Shown in pieces: positions 22,787 through 35,330 of a DNA stretch of 64,000 nt. The stretch is taken from positions 1,071,714 to 1,135,713 of the forward strand of contig KZ308166.1 in the NCBI GenBank assembly GCA_000376725.2. The letters run 5' to 3'. The notes below the pieces were generated by a model. The model was not told the DNA's origin, ran no database searches, and worked only from the letters and a program-made list of their open reading frames with translations. How positions within the stretch are numbered: the first letter of the stretch is position 1; each line of letters opens with the position of its first letter. Source of the DNA: Ladona fulva. Taxonomy: Eukaryota > Arthropoda > Insecta > Odonata > Libellulidae. The position numbers and the translations under genes were made by a program.

Positions 22787-23825
22787 TTTCCGTGCCTTTA
22801 TACCAGCTATAATGAACTACTATGCTGTCTTTCCGTCCTACTGCGGTGAGAGCCCCTCTATCTCACTATGATTTTCACACAATACAGATGGCATCATGCA
22901 TACATTGGGGGGAGGGGGTTGCGAAGTTATTTGTAAAGCATTGCTTCCAGTGAAAGCAAATTCGACATCGCCTGAGTAAATAGCAGCATTGAACTTACAT
23001 TCAATGGTAGGATTAATTATTAAAACATGCGCTACGTAAATTCTTCGGTTAGCACACATTTGCTTAAAATTTTGGAAGAGACCCTTGGGCCTTTCCACAA
23101 CCGTCGGGCATAATTGCTACTGATTTTTAAATTGCGCTCTCCCAAGACATCGGCTTCGATATCATTCTTCTCCGACCCGAAAATCTACTCTTTCTTTCTC
23201 GCCCAGCAGTTTACAAGCAACTACCCAAATATTAAATGGTTATTAGAAAGAAGGCCTTCGGTCCGCTTAACATGCTAATCTGCACACCACTCCCGTTCCT
23301 TCGCTAATAACTGCATTTCTCTCTCGGCTGCGATTATCCTGCAAAGTGGATCCTTAATTTAAGTCCTCTTTGGGTAATTTCCTCATTTTCCTGAAAATAC
23401 GATGCTCTTTCAAAAATAGTGGCATGGCTTCGATACGACCTCCGCTCCAAATGTGTGGAGCTCCGTTGCTACGATTTGTAGGAAAATATTTCTCTATCCG
23501 TCCGTAATTAAATGTCGCAGGGAGAATAAAATGAAGTATGAAGGCGGATTGAATTCAAATGTTTGGACTATTTAACCTTTATTACCTTATGATACTAGGT
23601 TTTAGAATTGGTGTCATTCGTGGAATTTGGAACGAAAGTTATTCTGAAAATGCTTGAAAAAAATTATTTCTTCGACAACGGGCTATCCAACAAGGGCAGA
23701 GTTCGAAATATTAAATACCCCCAAAGGGTAAAAGAACACTTACGCGTGCACACTATCCAGCATAGGGTTTTCCGGATAGTAAATGCATAAGCGATGGAAC
23801 GTATGATATGAAGTTTAGGGAAAGT
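22787..23825. other. Non-coding DNA, no feature
   Basis: Moderate GC with short frames (86 codons at 22838-23098, minus). Nothing recognisable. Confidence 0.5.
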
Positions 23826-24021
23826 ACGAAATATGATTGGAAAAACTTTAATAAATACTATACCACGCAATTACATATAAACACACGGCCGGTTTCGGTG
23901 CATCGCACCATCTTTTCTGAATTTGTCACCTGAAGATGGTGCGATGCACCGAAACCGGTCGTGTGTTTATATGTAATTGTGTGGTATAGTATTTATTAAA
24001 GTTTTTCCAATCATATTTCGT
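23826..24021. mobile_element. 196-bp foldback element, arms of about 89 bp
   Basis: The left arm (23826-23914) and right arm (23933-24021) are reverse complements with only two mismatches that I could find. The 18-base spacer is TTCTGAATTTGTCACCTG. The arms contain the segment CGATGCACCGAAACCGGTCG (right arm sense). The CGAAACCGG motif is common in Penelope-like retroelement terminal repeats, and such elements can occur as inverted terminal copies; that link is inference. A transcript of either strand would form one very long hairpin. No target duplication could be fixed. The near identity of the arms suggests a recent origin or gene conversion. Confidence 0.7.
23923..23966 (+). ncRNA. Hammerhead-ribozyme-like core motif in the right arm of the foldback
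   Basis: In order: GTCAC (23925-23929), CTGAAGA (23930-23936, fits the CUGANGA core), a 5-bp stem GGTGC/GCACC with GAT loop (23938-23950), GAAA (23951-23954), then the palindrome ACCGGT (23954-23959) ending in GTC (cleavage-type triplet), then GTG, which can pair with CAC. This follows the type I hammerhead layout, with a stem III so short that activity would need dimerisation. Penelope-like elements are known to carry such minimal hammerheads. One extra T (23937) lies between the core and stem II and may impair function. The left arm lacks CTGAAGA and has GGCC in place of GGTC, so only the right arm qualifies. Confidence 0.4.
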
Positions 24022-27000
24022 TATGATTTACCACCAAGTAAAGGCCGAAACCATCTCCGCTATTTAGGGAAATTATTTGAATCCATAGTAAAATAAATAT
24101 CCAAAACCTCGATTTTAATTCAGGGGGTAGGATTGGCTTTTTGATATAGATATTATCAGCAACAACTCAGCAACTCTTGGACATAACTTGTTAAAAGTGA
24201 AGAATATTTGCAAAAAATCAAGTATCATCTAAAACCGCGGTTTCCTTTCTTTAAAACAACGAATGACTGTCATTTAACACGCGTTTACAACTTTACGTTG
24301 GCTTTGCTACTGTTTGCAAAATCCTCCGTTTGGAAAAATATCGTTTTTAATATGCATATAAGAACGAAAGTATTATTGTGAAATTTTGAGCACAAACGTC
24401 AAATTCATGGAGACTTTTGTATTCAAAACATTTCGTTGACCTCAAGTTGGAGCGAATCCTTACCAGGAACATCAGCAGTAAAACGTTTACATAAAGAGTA
24501 AACGTATGCCTCTTCCTTTACTAAAGTCAATAAAAGTCAATATAATTTTAGCAGGTCAACGAAGAATTAAATGCAATCTCATATAAGTGGAAAGCATAGG
24601 GCTACAGTCAGATATAGAGTGATGGGTTTGTTGTCTATTAAAAGTGAATTGCTTACTTACAAAGATTGCAGTGAACGGCATTCTCATTCCAGTGATATAG
24701 GTCACAAGGCTTTTATCCTACTTTTTAGATGCTCCAAGCCGCAAATGTAATCGTGCGGAATAAGGCCTTTCACTGACAATAAAAGCAACGCGAAATCGAG
24801 AAGTGAAATAGGCAGTCGTTTCACTCCATCGAAATTAGCCGAGGGCAAGAGGAGCAAAAATGACTTCTGAGATATGCGTGCGTACCGCCAAAGAAATGAA
24901 GCCGTTTCGTAAATCGCTAAACATAAATATAGCCAAGAATAATTAACTAGACAAGACTCCGGCAAGGAAAATTAGATATCTCGGGACAGCAATTCATGCT
25001 TTGCTTAAAAATGACAGTAACTCCGCTAATAGGTCAGTAAGATGGAAATAAAGCCGTTGACAACACTGTGCTCTTGCGCAGTTCGATTTATTTAGATTTT
25101 CTCCACTTGGAACTGCTGTCGTCTGGATTTTTGCGAATTATGCAAATCTTTCCTTAGAGGAATTGACGAAAGGAAAAGAACGGTCATTAACTCATTGATG
25201 AAATTGGCAGAAAATTTGAAATGCCTTTCTAAGTGGTGTACGGTAAGAGGAGGTATTTAATCGAAAACCAGCAATAAAAAGTATCTTCGACCCAAGATGA
25301 AGGCAGGTACCGGAAAAATGAGCAAAAAGCTGCAACACTTCATGATCTCCTCCTCATGAAATTACGTTTTTAATCTTCGATCGAGCTCTTACGCTGGAGC
25401 TTAGATACTGATTTACATCGTGAAATTTTCTAGTATGATTCCCCCAAATCTTTTGACTTGAATACAGCGTAATCATATCATCTCTAGACGATATAAATCT
25501 CGTCAGATGCATACACGTATGTATCCATTTATATAATACCGGTACGTCACCTTTTAGAATGGGTGAGCGCTTAGGAAAATTAGTTTTATGCAACCAACGA
25601 TGAATCTGTAGTTTATAAATAATAAAAAAAATTTTATAGGTTATCTTCCAATCAGGATTTCCTTCAATTATATTTCGTAAAACCTAACACTGCACCAGAA
25701 AACACCAGTTAGATGGCTAACCAATGGGTGTGCGCGCACGCCTATTACCCACTGAGTATTAGTCACTGATACATATGTATATCAGATAATAAACTTATGT
25801 ATTGTACGTTAATTAACCAGTGGAGCAATTGCATGCATATTTATGGTTAGTATTGTTACAGAATAGGAGTGAGAAACGTTTTAAATATAGCTGATCATGA
25901 TAAGAGGATGTAAAATTTGAATTTAAGCTGGAAGTATTTATATTAACCGGAAATAATTTAAAAGTAATAAATTTAGCTATACCATGAGTTAGGAATTTAG
26001 AAGATTTATCAATCTCTAACGTCAGTTTAAGGGGTTAAGTTCTTTCATACAACAAACTTCCATAAATGATAGAATGATACGATATTACAGTTCAATAAAA
26101 ATTAATCGTTTTATAAAGAAATTAATTAAATCATTTCCATTGCTTACGCCTCTCCATAAATTTCTTTAGAATCTATTTGTTACCTATAATGGCTCTCAGT
26201 CGATCAGTTGATGTTGCAATAGATCGCAAAAACTAAACCATTTCAGTACCGAGAACCTTTCCTTGACACAATGACGAGCAAAACGTCAAAAGATCACAGG
26301 AGAAAGGATAAGAAAAACCTCATAAGAATATCGCGGTATGGTTTATAGTCAGTTAAAAGGAAATTTTAACTGATTAGAAACTAGTGACATAACAATGCGA
26401 AATAAAAACCTGCGAAAGAGAGGAGAACCTCATGACATTAATCGTTGCGTCGGCTGGCAAAGAGATGCGCCTGAAACCATCTTTGTCATCACTTACTTGC
26501 GAAGTGTTATTACAAGGGACTTTATGTTTGAGAGTCATAAATCAGTAATGTCAATCTAATCGAGAGATAAATCCATTAAGATAAAAATCCATCGTTCATC
26601 GCTCGTAAACTTAGAAAGAAAAAAATCTCGCTCTCTCCGATATAAACTATGAATTCTTCCAGAATAAATTGATGCTTCAAAGCACATCTGCTATGAAAAA
26701 TTTTTTATCTTACGGATAACTTTATGTACGCCCACCGTTGCAGAGATTTATTTTTCTCGAAATATTACAGCTAATGCAATTTAAATATTTTCCGTGGACC
26801 AGATAACTATTTCTACCGCACCAGATATCGAATTGGAAAGAAGGCAAATATCTAATTAGTTTCCGCAATAAAAAAAAATATCGAGACCATATTTATATAG
26901 AGAATAATGAGCAGATTATCAAGTTAAAAATCGTAGATTCCTAGATATTCCACTTCCACTTCTTCGATCACAAGATGATAAATTTCTAAGAACTTCAACT

Positions 27001-27967
27001 GAAAAAATATACGGTTGATTCATTACAGCTGTGATTCCTGGAGAATACATGCATCTTTAAATACCATTTCATACACAGGATGGCATGGCAAATGCATCAC
27101 AAGGAAAATATGTGCATATTATTTTCCCTGACAAGCGCGTTCGCAAACGCAGATTTGTTCGTTTAAGTGTGACACTGAAATGGTTGAAACCACTTAACAT
27201 ATCTCTGTCTAGTCCCGATCTTGATGTTTTTGATGAATATACAGTACTGTTTTCACATTATATATCTTTACATCCTCTACGTCACTTCAATGATGACATT
27301 TAGCATTGGTTTCATTTATCAACAACTACTTCAGCTCTGAAATATTCCATGCTTTCAATTTATAGCTCGGATGTTTTGAGGGTATATATCTTACATAACA
27401 GACAGAAACAAGTGTTGATAGGGGTAATAAAAAGGTTGGTTAAGCGCTGCACAGGGTATAATTAAAAAACCGAACACCCCATTCTTTTACGCCATCTAAC
27501 CATGAAGCTTTGCGAACCCGAGTATTCACGCTCAGTTTAAGCGCTCAGCTGAGTGAACAGAGAAGCAAACCAAATAGCTGATACGAGAGCAACTACGAAA
27601 TCAAAATCATAAAAATTATGAGTAAACTACCGACAGAATCGCGTGATGTTCTCTCTCTTATTTCGAATTTCTCTCGACTTCTGTGTGTGATTCTTCTTCT
27701 TGCTTCTTTAAACAACCTTTAACTTAGATGTCCATTGTTAATACAAAGGTAATTTTTCACTGACTCAGGTGATTTTCATTGTGAATATCCAATAATACTA
27801 TTGCCCTCGGCTTTTATAATTCTATGCTATCTGAAAGCATCTTGTAATGTTTATTCTACTGATAGGATTATCATAATTATTACACCTTTAAGATGAATAC
27901 TTGTTAGGTTAAATTATGTTTTGGTAATTCATTTCAGAAATTTCTTCACAAGGAAGGATGTAATTTG
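24022..27967. other. AT-rich non-coding DNA, no gene seen
   Basis: Longest frames are 87 codons (24702-24965, minus) and 79 codons (25354-25593, minus), unrecognised. No SINE, hairpin longer than a few bp or satellite was noticed in this near 4-kb stretch. Confidence 0.55.
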
Positions 27968-28105
27968 GACTTCCGGATAGACAAGTGGGCAACACGTTCG
28001 ACTTCGATGAAAGCGTTCCCGGGTTCGATTCCCGGTGGGGGATAACGTGCGAAACGACCTAAGCTGTCGAAGGACTTTTAACAATACGTCTACTATTACT
28101 ACTAG
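27968..28105 (+). mobile_element. tRNA-derived SINE, family A, best-preserved copy
   Basis: The head has CCGGATAGACAAGTGGGCAA (A-box region) and CCCGGGTTCGATTCCCGG (B-box within a 5-bp T-stem). The body contains CTGTCGAAGGACTTTTAACA and ends in a TACTATTACTACTA trinucleotide-like tail. The same head, body and tail recur on the minus strand at 36.8, 42.6 and 56.7 kb. It is the only family A copy on the plus strand here. SINEs are non-coding and depend on a partner LINE; the partner is unknown. Confidence 0.75.
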
Positions 28106-28188
28106 GAAGTATCTGTTCTATCCTACAGCAAATAAAATAAAATGGTATGGAAAAAGTTTTTCTTACAAAGGAACCAAGCTATTTTCGT

Positions 28189-28239
28189 CTGCATCTACAT
28201 AAATACCCTGCAAACCGCCTTTCGATGTGTGCCACACTA
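28189..28239 (+). repeat. Dispersed repeat family F, truncated plus-strand copy
   Basis: GCATCTACATAAATACCCTG, then CAAACCGCCTTTCGATGTGTG, matches the start of the 50647-50790 copy. It stops at GCCACAC, before the GGGGGTGTAAACACC core. It lies only 80 bp after the family A SINE. Confidence 0.6.
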
Positions 28240-28739
28240 AAAAATTGATTACGTGTTCTTTATAATTTTGATGTGCTGATCACGAATTTCATCACCATTC
28301 GTCTGAAATCAACTGAAAATACAAGTCGTATGTGTGACCAAGCAATTTATCTTCGTAATTAAACACTTTAAAGTCTCAGAATTTTTTGGTCCCCTCTTCA
28401 AATAGTCTTTCATTAATACTTGCCATTACTTCTATGTAAGTCTAAAATTCATTGTATTCTTACGAGAAAATTAATGAGCTACCCTTCAACAGTCGCATTG
28501 GTCATCAAGGGGATTTTCTTTAGTCTATAACCACAATATTAAACAACATTTTTATTTATTTTATAGCAATTCAATTATAACGCAATTTCGCATTGAAAAC
28601 AATGTTCCGCGACCGAAATAAGAAACTTATTTCAAATTTCCTTCTTTTGGTGCTTTTTTGATTTCGAAAAACTATTTTTTCTTATTTTATTTCTCCAAAT
28701 GAAAAAAAGCTTCCATTGCCAAATTGACCTTGCATTCCG
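28240..28739. other. Non-coding DNA, no feature
   Basis: AT-rich with no recognised element. Confidence 0.5.
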
Positions 28740-28790
28740 TATGGGAACACTTTGACTCGTCCGGAATTGAACCGGAGACCATTAGAGACA
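28740..28790 (-). repeat. Isolated tRNA-like T-arm (SINE remnant?)
   Basis: On the minus strand, TCCGGTTCAATTCCGGA (28760-28776) forms a perfect 5-bp T-stem with a 7-base TTCAATT loop, a good B-box. No matching A-box or D-arm was found at the right distance. It is probably a 5'-truncated or decayed SINE. Confidence 0.35.
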
Positions 28791-30812
28791 AGAAAATTGG
28801 CCTGTTTTCTGCGTAAGGATGACATTAAATAATCTTAAAAGATTGAAAGCTAAACAACATATTTTTGGCGAGTTTGGGACGAACATAAGGACATATTAGC
28901 AGATGTACAATAAACATATAGGCATGCAAATTTTCTACTTCAATTTATAAGGTAACAAAATAACGTTTACGGAAGTGTCGAATTTCTCAAATTCAACTGT
29001 GCTTATCTCGATATAATCTCAATTATAAGAAAATCGATTATCATATTCATGATCAGTACATCAAAATTAGAAAGTATAAGCACTTCTCCTCTGGTATCTG
29101 ACATTTAACATCAAAATGGGTTGCCTTTTTATCTCAGTTGTCTTTTAGTATGCTTGGTGATGACAACCCTTTGGAGACGGTAGGAGGAATGAATTTATGG
29201 ATTCATTATTTCATTTTTGATAAAGAAAAATTAAAAAATATTTGACATCCTTGATCTCATTCGGTATCTTTAAGAAATTTAAAAAAAATTCTATTGACAG
29301 ATTTATGATGTTATCACAGGATCGAAATACTTGGGGTTGTAAATTTCAATGTAACATTTTCTGTGAACTGCATCGTCAACGTATATTACCATAAATCTGT
29401 TCACATATACAGCAAATTATTGAATTTTTTACATGAATAAACTACTGCATATTTTAATGTTTAAACCTCAATTATGACCAATATCAATTTAGTTGGTAAA
29501 TAGTAAGTATATATAAGTAAATTTATTTCGAACATAAACGTTAGATATGACTTGCACTCCACATTAAGTAACTTCATGGAAGCTTACAACACAAAGTGCT
29601 TTCTAGATAACGGTGTACTTCCCTCAAATTCCCTACTGCAGCAACCGTTTCGGTGCATTCTAAAAGAGATTCCCTCATTCTGAGACTGAATAATTGCATA
29701 CAAATATTGCTAGAGGGCGATGTCTTATATTACTGAGTATGAAGTATCAGTAAAATCACTGCCTTATAGCTTACATTCTCGATGTATTTACTCTTGCTCT
29801 CGTCGTTAGTTTGTCTCTCGACGTGTAACAAATTTCTATAAGTTCCGTACACGCCCTCGTGGACGACTATTCCATAATTGACTCGGCACTTTACCTAACC
29901 CGTTTCATGTGAGCGGAATGCAGCTGGTGTCATTAAGAAAGAAACCTACAAAGCCCCCTGCAAGTGCCATCTGCTAAATAAGAAATCCCTCCGCGCTTGG
30001 AAAACAAAAAACGCAAAACTTGAAACGATGGACATGGGCGGGGAGCGCCAAGAAATATTTTCCTTTTCAATCTCTTTTGGCACTTATTCGTTGGGAATTC
30101 CCTATCTTCTCTTTTTGAGTTGTTACGAAGGTAAAGTATCTACCGAAAAAGTTCACATCGAAAGTCCATTATCAGAAGGACCGGCTTCAAACTTGCAGCC
30201 ACTCTGAAGTAGGTGATTTTAGGCCTCCCATGTCACATATATACCTCGTAATGGTCAGAGTTACTCACTTTTCTGGACCTTTGACATTTAAAACTATCAC
30301 TGTATATTCTTACTTCATCAATGATTTGTTTGATGACCAAATTTGTCTCATTTATTTACTAATTTTAACTTATTTCTGAAAAGTAGCACACGAAAAGCAA
30401 GTAATGAGTCCTTGCTAGATAAAACCCATGAGAATACTATTGCCCCAAATCCGGTAGAAAGACTGCTTCTTCCCCTTTATTGGAAGACATAAGGCTTGGA
30501 AAGGACTACTTCGCTAATCTTAATATTGAGCCTTTTTTGGATTGTATGAAAGATCCACGTAAAATAGAATTAAATACTTGTTTATTATATATTTGTTTAT
30601 TATTTGTATTTTATTGAATCTCGATAACTATTAAAATTGTGGATACTAATTATTTTATGTCGTATATGTTTTATATTGTTGTTTTAATTTCTCTCTGCAT
30701 TTACTTTACATTTCATAGAACTAATTATTTGTTATATTTATTATTTGTGCCCTGTTTTAGTTTCTAGGTCATAATAGGGGTATCTGATTTAATATGTTTT
30801 AGGTATTAAAAC
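28791..30812. other. AT-rich non-coding DNA, no gene seen
   Basis: No frame worth noting. The plus strand at 30560-30810 is T-rich with repeated TTTGTTTATTAT-like words, which could be the 3' untranslated end of a degenerate retrotransposon, but nothing proves it. Confidence 0.5.
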
Positions 30813-30813
30813 N
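30813..30813. other. Ambiguous base (N) in the assembly
   Basis: A single n interrupts the sequence. It could mark a consensus conflict or a joined gap, so the junction between the T-rich segment on its left and the A-rich segment on its right should not be trusted blindly. Confidence 0.95.
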
Positions 30814-31281
30814 TGATTGGTTAAATGGAAGAAAATATTTTATAGCTTCAATTTTACCCAAAATAAAGACGTTATGTATTGCTCGAAAAATTTCTTACGA
30901 CTTACGTTTTCTGTCACGCTCACAAAAAACTACGTACTAACTAAGATTCAAACACGAAACCTCCATTACACAAATAATTATTATACAAATACCGTATTTA
31001 CTCGAAAATAACCGCAAAGCAAAGCAACACAAAAAAACAAGTTATGTAAAATTTCAAAAATGTATGGAAATACAAAAAACAATCTCGACAGAAATTTAAA
31101 AAATATCAAAAGAGCAAAAGAATGCGTTGCAGAAATACAAAAATCTGTGGAAAATACAAAAATACAAAAATAGCTAAGCAACAAAACAAAACAACAATAT
31201 AAGTAAACAGAGAATTTAGAAACAAAGACATATAATAGTCATACTACTCGAAATACTCATTTTAAACACACATCAAACACA

Positions 31282-31695
31282 TCAAACATCAGCAGCTAAG
31301 AGATAGTTGAATAACTTATCCTTAAAGATTCGCACCGTGCTGGAATATTTGATAAAGTCAGGTAAAGAGTTCCAGAATTTAGAGCCTTCTATCTGGAAGG
31401 AATTTGAGAAAATTTTTGATCGAGGGGTAGGATATGTTAGTTGCTTGGGTCCACTTCGATTTAATCTATTATTGTTATAAGATAGCTGTATTTTGCGAGT
31501 GAAAAGGGCAGAAATATAGCTGGGCTTCGAATTTTTGAACACCGAGAAAAGGAAAGATCCGAGCATGAACTTCTTTCTTCTGATTGATGTAAGCCACGAC
31601 AATTTGCAACGAAAATTAGAAACATGACCAGATTTAATTTGGAGAAGTCTATAATCCACGATAAGAATATAATCCTTTTTGTAATTCCTTCTTAT
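31282..31695 (-). pseudogene. Non-LTR retrotransposon ORF2, C-terminal remnant of the reverse transcriptase
   Basis: The minus-strand frame is open from 31695 to a TGA at 31282-31284, about 137 codons, with a stop just upstream. Its C-terminal part contains FSNSFQIEGSKFWNSLPDFI, then a short serine-bearing spacer and FKDKLFNYLL. That fits the pattern F-x-x-S-F-x-x-x-G-x-x-x-W-N-S-L-P, then S-x-x-x-F-K-x-x-L, found just before the stop codon of many CR1/Jockey-like ORF2 proteins. The stretch before it (MLGSFLFSVFKNSKP) fits the preceding helical region of such proteins. The polymerase motifs, including the catalytic YADD-type box, and the endonuclease are absent. The element is thus 5'-truncated, as is usual for LINE copies. 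No in-frame start is convincing. The following minus-strand DNA (31000-31280) is T-rich and could be its 3' tail. Confidence 0.7.
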
Positions 31696-34500
31696 TTAAC
31701 TCATTTCAAGTTCGTACGATAATACTTTATTTAATTTTGAAACACAAATAGAACTTGTAATTTGTTGGAATGAATCCAACGTTCATGGAATCGCTATGAA
31801 GCATCTGAGATCGAATCGAAGACCAATAGTTAAACGAAAAGAGGTCCACTATATGCAGGGTGTGGACTCTTAATACGCCTGATAAGTCATCATTGTTATA
31901 ACTACAAGTCGTTAATTGCTGTGAAATTAGATTGTTGAGAAAGATTTGCGCAATTCTAGCCACAAACTGCGATATTTTGCGTCCTTAAGCGACTGCCTCA
32001 CTTGCTTGCCGTCTGAAACCATACCTGATTGGATGGACTGAGAAACTCCAGGAAATGGAAAAATTCTAAATAGTGTGACGTGCATATGTTAGTAAATTGA
32101 CCCTTTATAGGCCGAGTTTATGTGTGCCCCTCTTCCACCTAACCTCGCATGATGTTACACTATGTACAAAGATTCATTTAAAACAAAAATAAAGAGCACA
32201 GCGTTAGAAGAAAATCTTTGCAGCTTAAGCTTGTCAAAGAAAAAACCCCACGTTGTGGGAAAGCACTCACAGAAAAGGGGGTGGTAAGCAAACCGCAAGA
32301 ACATAAAAATATGAGATCATAGAACTAACATTTGCAAAAGATTACCGGAGAAGAAGCAATTTAAAGGCATAAATAAGCGTCAGCCGCCATTTAGGTGGCT
32401 GAGAATAAATCGATTTACGGAATCTCGAATCCTTTGCAGACTAGGTGCTGGCTTCCTCCAACACCATCGCAGATTTGTTTCCCCCATATTAAAATACATA
32501 AACCATGAACGATTCAACTCCAATGAGTTAAATCTAGTTTTGAAGCGGAGTAAATCGCCTTTATTCTTGTTTATAGCGTTTTTCTGTTGTATTACCGTGG
32601 ATACCGCGATTTGCGGTCAAGAATGGCGGATGACCCGCAACCTCTGATAAAAAAGCCGCAATTAAATCCTTTGAGATGTTTGAAATCCATAAATAATGAG
32701 CGGGGGAAGCAAAGAAAAAGGGGACGCTCTCAGATCATTTGCCTCCTACCATCGCTTTAATCTGGTTCCACTACAAGAGAGACTGGCCGTCATCCAAATT
32801 CGAGCGCATAACAGATGATTAAATAGCTCGAGTCCGAAGGCGCATTCCTTGCATCTCGCCATGTCCTCTCCACGCCATTTCATCTGTCTGACGGAAAGTT
32901 AACCTGTTAATAAAAAAAATGCTTCGGATTTATTTTCAAACCAACCTCAGAACTGAGGATCTGTAGTGAGCTCATCTATTCTTGGACACTTAAAGGAGAA
33001 GGATGGGAAAAAAATCTTTTAACGTAGGGAGTGTTTTCAAGGGCTAAAGCTAACGTCGGCATTTATAGAGCCATCTATTAGAACCTCTCGATACTTAAGA
33101 ATCGTCTCGCGTCTGGAAGGGCTGGCGCGAGGGTGTTAGCCTAGGATACAAGAGACGGTGACTGAACGAGGCCGGTTTTTGTTTGAAAGGGAGGACTGGA
33201 GGAGAATAGGAGAGCGATTTAAATAGGAGACAGAAATTTTAATTGGGATTTTGAACGGTGAGGAGGCGAAATTTGACGCAGGGCTTATCAACTTTTTTCA
33301 AAATACCTAATATGAAACGGAAGCAATAAAAGCTTTGCCTACAACGATAATGTTTCTGCTCTAAATTTTCAATTTATGTCAATTTAAATTATTCTAAATT
33401 TGCCATTGTGATTGCCTGTAAGATTTACAGATAAAAGCCTGCCTTGAATCCCCAACCTCCATTAGCTTCATAAAGGTTTGGAGAGAGAAAGAGATGAGGA
33501 GTGTGGTAATTTTCCCCTCCTTCCCTCACTGAGCTAGAATCTTAAGAGCGACAAGAGAGGAAAAAATCCATCACAGTGCCGCAGAATGGCTGTATAACAC
33601 GTTCCATAGCCGTCAGTTCAAAGTTACCGATATGAATGTCATTATTCAGCATCACTTATACCTCACTAGTTTTCCTATTGCGATAAATATAAACAAGCCT
33701 GAGACAAACTTAATGAAAGATTTCATTTTCTCTAACCTATGTCAAGAGACATAAAATATATTCCATTCATCAAGATATGGTATTCATCTATATGGTCAGG
33801 AACTTTATGTAAAGGGTATTTTTAATTACTCTTGATTATACTTGGTCCAATTGATCATGAAATTGTTGACCATTAACCACTGAGTCTTACTCTAGAGCCA
33901 TCGGCGGTTTACCCACCTTCCTTGATTCATCTGACTGTGAAATAAATCTACAAGCAATGGAATGGAAAAAGAGCTTATTTTGGATCTCCAGGGCTAAACG
34001 AATATGAAAAATTTCAGTTTTATTAATATTTCTAATGAAAGACCTAATACGAATAACGATACTAGTTACTGGAACAGAACAGAGACTAGAATAGTAGGAG
34101 TTGAGACGAGATATGGGAAAGCGACCAATTTGATTATTCATTAAGATCCGAATGGACATTAGGTAAGAAAAATTAGAAGCCAAAATAATAAATGGACGTT
34201 CAGCGGGTATCGAATGCTAGTACTCTCGAAATAGTAATCCAGCCTTGAATCCCGAGGAAACCTACCAATTATTAGACTACTTAAACCAATCCTCGCTACA
34301 AGACAAGAGTGACTAAAATTTAAACTAAACGAACCAATAAATACATATGAGAAAATGTAGAAATTCTTCAACGGCTAGAACTTCACGACCGTGAAACTAT
34401 TCTCTAGGATAGGGTCGGACGCTTAGAGGACACAGCCAGACGAAAGCTTCATTACTAAAAATTCTACGGAAAATGGAAAATGTAAACATTCGTTAGTGGA
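31696..34500. other. Non-coding DNA with one family E fragment; no gene supported
   Basis: The 78-codon minus frame at 31727-31963 lies directly upstream of the reverse-transcriptase remnant but has none of its motifs. Frames of 98 and 70 codons at 33887-34371 (minus) are unrecognised. A short stem CCCAC/GTGGG lies at about 32251-32263. Confidence 0.5.
32101..32158 (+). repeat. Possible dispersed repeat family E fragment
   Basis: GGCCGAG, then CTCTTCCACCTAACCTCGCA and TGATGTTA, parallels the 41852-41916 copy (GGCGAG, CTACTTCCACCTAACCTGTCG, TTAATGTTA). The middle is diverged. Confidence 0.4.
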
Positions 34501-35330
34501 AGTTCCTAAAAAATGAGGAATAGAAGCCAGAGTTTAGAGTAAGGATAGAGGAGAATAGTGAGAGGAGGCACTCCCAGTAGGCCAGCTATCATCGGAGGAA
34601 GGAGGAGTGGAGGACCCCGCGGTGGAGGGAGTGGGTTAAGAGGAATGGGCAGAGGGCAACGACCGTAGGAATGCGGCACGCACACGGGTACACACACACA
34701 CACAGACGAAAGGTAACCCCTCCCTCCCCACCCCCTCCTCGCCTTTCATTCTGGAGGTGGGGCCCCCATATGATGACCTGCTTTTTTATTATCATTTTGC
34801 CTTTTGGATGACCTCCTCATACCCTTGCCCGCTGCACTTGCCTCCCAGCACCCAACCCCTACAACCCTATCGGTCAAATTACGCCTCTGGTTAGATGGAA
34901 ATAAAAAAATCCCGAACTCAACCCCTTCCGCACCGAAACCCTCTTCGAAGCGTCTTATCAGAAGGGAAACTTCCTCACCTGTTGGTTTTCCAACTTATAA
35001 AACCCTTTCTTCCCTCCACTCGCCGCCCGTGCCATCAAACTCCCCATCCCTCTATCGCACCCCTGTCTCTTCCCATTAGCCCTCCGCTTCCTATCCCATT
35101 CATTAGGACACGTGAGGTTATTCAGAGCGGATTTCCCTGTCCTGTTCACAAATCTGCTTTCATCCCTTCTCCTCGGCCTTGTTTGTTCCCAGTATCTATT
35201 GTGGATAGCATCGCGATGGCCGAGATTTTAATTGTTTTTCGAAGGGTTGGAATAGCTTCGTTCAACGAGGAGGTAGAAATTGATACTGGGCGACAATCGA
35301 GATAAGAGCAAATGATGAGATCGAAGACAA
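34500..35330. other. GC-elevated island with AC microsatellite, function unknown
   Basis: Composition rises sharply against the AT-rich surroundings. The plus strand changes from purine-rich (34560-34660) to pyrimidine-rich (34715-35180). An (AC)7 run lies at 34690-34704. Overlapping frames up to 136 codons are open in several frames and on both strands at once (34804-35079, 34895-35305, 34958-35149 minus), which speaks for composition rather than coding. It could be a promoter or untranslated region of an unseen gene. Confidence 0.4.

Noticed and set aside
31727..31963. 78-codon minus-strand frame upstream of the ORF2 remnant, as a continuation of reverse transcriptase
   Set aside because: I could not see any reverse-transcriptase motif in it and it is in a separate open frame after a stop.
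34190..34320. Possible tRNA-like SINE on the minus strand
   Set aside because: There is a weak A-box-like GGTTTAAGTAGTCTAA and a poor B-box; no T-stem forms and no second copy was found.
34804..35305. Overlapping plus-strand frames of 91 and 136 codons
   Set aside because: They are Pro/Ser-rich translations of a pyrimidine-rich tract, open in several frames at once.
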